From Sulfurospirillaceae bacterium (GTDB lineage: Bacteria > Campylobacterota > Campylobacteria > Campylobacterales > Sulfurospirillaceae), in the NCBI GenBank assembly GCA_028705785.1, contig JAQWCT010000131.1, forward strand, positions 1 to 7,696: a stretch of 7,696 nucleotides of DNA. The letters are read 5' to 3'. Below are positions 6,264 through 7,696 of this stretch, in pieces. A program made the translations under genes and the position numbers. The notes under the pieces are model-generated. The model ran no database searches, was not told where the DNA came from, and worked only from the letters and a program-made list of their open reading frames with translations. Each line of letters starts with the position of its first letter. Positions within the stretch are counted from its first letter, which is position 1.

Positions 6264-6848
6264 ATGGAATATTTAACAGAAGAAAGAGCTTTTTTTTCGC
6301 AAACCTTATACAAAAAAGCACTTGAGTGTGCCTCAACTTCACATAAAGAGCAAAAAACTCCCCACGGCTATCCTTATTTGCATCATGTGACTTCGGTTGC
6401 TATGGAAGTCATGGCGATGCTAACAGCGGAACATCCCAGTTTTGATGAAGCCAATGTCGCGTTACAATGTGCTCTTTTGCATGATGTTTTAGAAGATACT
6501 CAAACCAGTGAAGAAGAGCTTAAATCATACTACGGGTTAGACACAAAAGTTATCGAAGGCGTAAAGGCACTCACTAAAGATAAAACTTTGCCTGATAAAA
6601 AAGCACAAATGAAAGATTCACTTGAGCGCCTTTTGCTTTAGCCAACTTGTGTTCAATGGGTCAAATTAGCAGATCGAATAACTAATCTTGGAATACCTCC
6701 TCATTCTTGGAATAAAACGAAAATAGTCAATTATCAAAATGAAGCCAGAGAAATTTTACATGTACTGCAAAAATCTAGTAGTTATCTTGCGAAAAGATTA
6801 CAAGAACGCATCGATATTTACGATGAATATGTTCAAAATGCTACATAG
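6264..6848 (+). pseudogene. MESH1/SpoT-type HD-domain hydrolase interrupted by in-frame TAG
   Basis: Small HD-domain proteins of this type are Mn2+-dependent hydrolases related to animal MESH1 and the SpoT hydrolase domain, which remove pyrophosphate from (p)ppGpp. The locus has 194 codons plus a stop, but codon 126 (6639-6641) is TAG, so the plain product is 125 residues. Seen before it: TPHGYPYLHHV at 32-42, LLHDVLEDT at 72-80 (HD pair H73-D74, then E77-D78) and ALTKDKTLPDKK at 102-113. After it, in the same frame: VKLADRITNLGIPPHSWNKTK, with D137 as the expected last metal ligand, then a helical C-terminus ending at 6848. The family alignment runs through the TAG without gap; a Gln is common at that position, so CAG to TAG is the simplest origin. 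The truncated protein would lack D137 and is probably inactive. Start is supported by AAGGAA (6253-6258) overlapping the dusB stop. A sequencing error or amber readthrough is possible. Confidence 0.8.
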
Positions 6849-6925
6849 AAAATATGATTGCAAAATCGTTATTAAATGAAATATATTAACCATTATTTTC
6901 AATATGAAATTGTCTCTTTTTTGGA

Positions 6926-6931
6926 TACAAT
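6926..6931 (+). promoter_or_regulatory. Possible -10 element before the sensor gene
   Basis: The 114-base gap 6849-6962 separates the HD-domain locus from the sensor gene. TACAAT follows a T-rich stretch (6917-6922) and GGA, a pattern compatible with Campylobacterota housekeeping promoters, which have a -10 box and upstream T-rich tracts but no fixed -35. It lies 31 bases before the ATG. Apart from this, the gap shows only a weak GCAA-loop stem at 6854-6869 with no T-tract after it. Confidence 0.35.
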
Positions 6932-6962
6932 CAACCTTACAAAATCATCAAATGAGAAGTAA

Positions 6963-7696
6963 ATGTTAAAGATTGGACTTAGAGGGCGTGCGATATTTAT
7001 TAGCGTTATTGTCTTTATTATCGTTGGTACTGTCTCTTTAGGACTTATTTATCAACTTTCTCGCTCAATCGCACTTACTTTAAGTAAAGAATATGCACTT
7101 GAACGGGTATTGAATTCCAAAGAAAAACTTTCTAGTACACTTGCCTTAAATCTTCGTTTAGCACAAAAAATCACTTCAGGCCTTATATTAACAAGATGGA
7201 TGAAAGACGAAGATAATGTTAGTGCAAAAACAAGAGCTTTACGCCTTATAGGAGATTCTATGGAAGTTTCACAAGCTGATAGCTGGTTTGTGGCGATGAA
7301 AGAATCGAAGCACTACTATTTTGATGATAAACAAAAGCGTTTTAGCGGAAAAGAACGCCTTAAAACCTTACAACCCAATATGCCAGAAGATGCTTGGTTT
7401 TTCCACACCCTTGATGCCAATACAAGTTATCATTTTAATACAGACTATGATAGTTCCATAAATGCTACAAAGTTTTGGCTCAACATGATCGTCAAGGATG
7501 GAGAAGAGTCTTTAGGTGTTGCAGGGTTTGGTATCGATTTTAAACAATTTATCGACGATTATGTTGTATTGGATAAAGAAGGATTTGAGTCGATAATCAT
7601 CAATCCGCAAGGTGTTATTGTAGGGCATCGTGATTCTTCATTGGTAACTTACAATATTAACACGATTGATCCAAAAGAATGGAAAACGATATGGGA
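6963..7696 (+). CDS. Membrane sensor protein with periplasmic Cache-like domain, N-terminal part (partial)
   Basis: The frame is open from ATG 6963 to the window end, giving 244 residues without a stop. A short basic N-terminus (MLKIGLRGR) is followed by one membrane helix at about 10-31. The rest is a predicted periplasmic ligand-binding region of the double-Cache kind: a long helix (about 32-105), then SWFVAMKESKHYYFDD (107-122), DAWFFHTL (143-150), YHFNTDYDSSINATKFWLN (156-174), LGVAGFGIDFKQFI (184-197), and the start of a second subdomain with SIIINPQGVIVGHRD (210-224). The WFF, N-x-D-x-D and TKFWLN set is one I associate with Campylobacterota sensors that often end in diguanylate cyclase, histidine kinase or chemoreceptor domains. 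The output domain lies outside the window, so which one applies cannot be said. The Shine-Dalgarno sequence is weak (GAGAAG 6954-6959, only 3 bases from the ATG). Confidence 0.8.
   Translation, partial: MLKIGLRGRAIFISVIVFIIVGTVSLGLIYQLSRSIALTLSKEYALERVLNSKEKLSSTLALNLRLAQKITSGLILTRWMKDEDNVSAKTRALRLIGDSMEVSQADSWFVAMKESKHYYFDDKQKRFSGKERLKTLQPNMPEDAWFFHTLDANTSYHFNTDYDSSINATKFWLNMIVKDGEESLGVAGFGIDFKQFIDDYVVLDKEGFESIIINPQGVIVGHRDSSLVTYNINTIDPKEWKTIW

Noticed and set aside
6639..6641. TAG as a recoded amino acid (pyrrolysine-type) codon
   Set aside because: No pyrrolysine genes are visible, the HD family does not use this residue, and a Gln-to-stop change explains it more simply.
6854..6869. Six-pair stem with GCAA loop after the HD-domain locus as a terminator
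   Set aside because: The stem is AT-rich with one wobble pair, and no T-tract follows it.

Overview
This AT-rich, densely packed window reads entirely on the + strand and looks like the chromosome of a Campylobacterota (Epsilonproteobacteria) member, most likely Sulfurospirillum or a close relative. The assignment rests on protein character and gene order. The run phosphatase – accD – rlmH – short dksA – membrane protein – dus matches, from memory, the order in Campylobacter jejuni (Cj0128c to Cj0123c).

Layout. Positions 1-1807 hold the 3' end of gltB and all of gltD, the two subunits of NADPH glutamate synthase (ammonia assimilation). Positions 1807-3889 hold an inositol-monophosphatase/CysQ-like phosphatase, accD (carboxyltransferase beta subunit, fatty-acid synthesis) and rlmH (23S rRNA pseudouridine methyltransferase). 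They are joined by 1-base TAATG overlaps or a short gap. After a 44-base gap with a possible promoter and a strong ribosome binding site come a short dksA-type regulator, a two-helix inner-membrane protein whose N-terminus resembles LapA, and a DusB-type tRNA dihydrouridine synthase (ATGA overlap). Next is a small HD-domain hydrolase of the MESH1/SpoT type that is interrupted by an in-frame TAG at codon 126; the rest of the domain continues in the same frame to 6848. A 114-base gap with a possible promoter leads to a membrane sensor with a periplasmic Cache-like domain, cut by the window end.

How the genes fit together. The set is largely housekeeping: nitrogen assimilation, lipid precursor supply, ribosome and tRNA modification, and stringent-response control (DksA-like protein plus a relic or variant of an alarmone hydrolase). 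The tight spacing suggests one or two long transcripts, with possible re-initiation before dksA.

Two things stand out. The palindrome TACATGTA occurs seven times, always inside genes and far above a hand-estimated chance level; all five Leu-His-Val tripeptides noticed in the window are written as exactly TTA-CAT-GTA. The other is the clean in-frame amber codon in the MESH1-like gene. No tRNA, rRNA, CRISPR array, insertion sequence or phage feature was seen.
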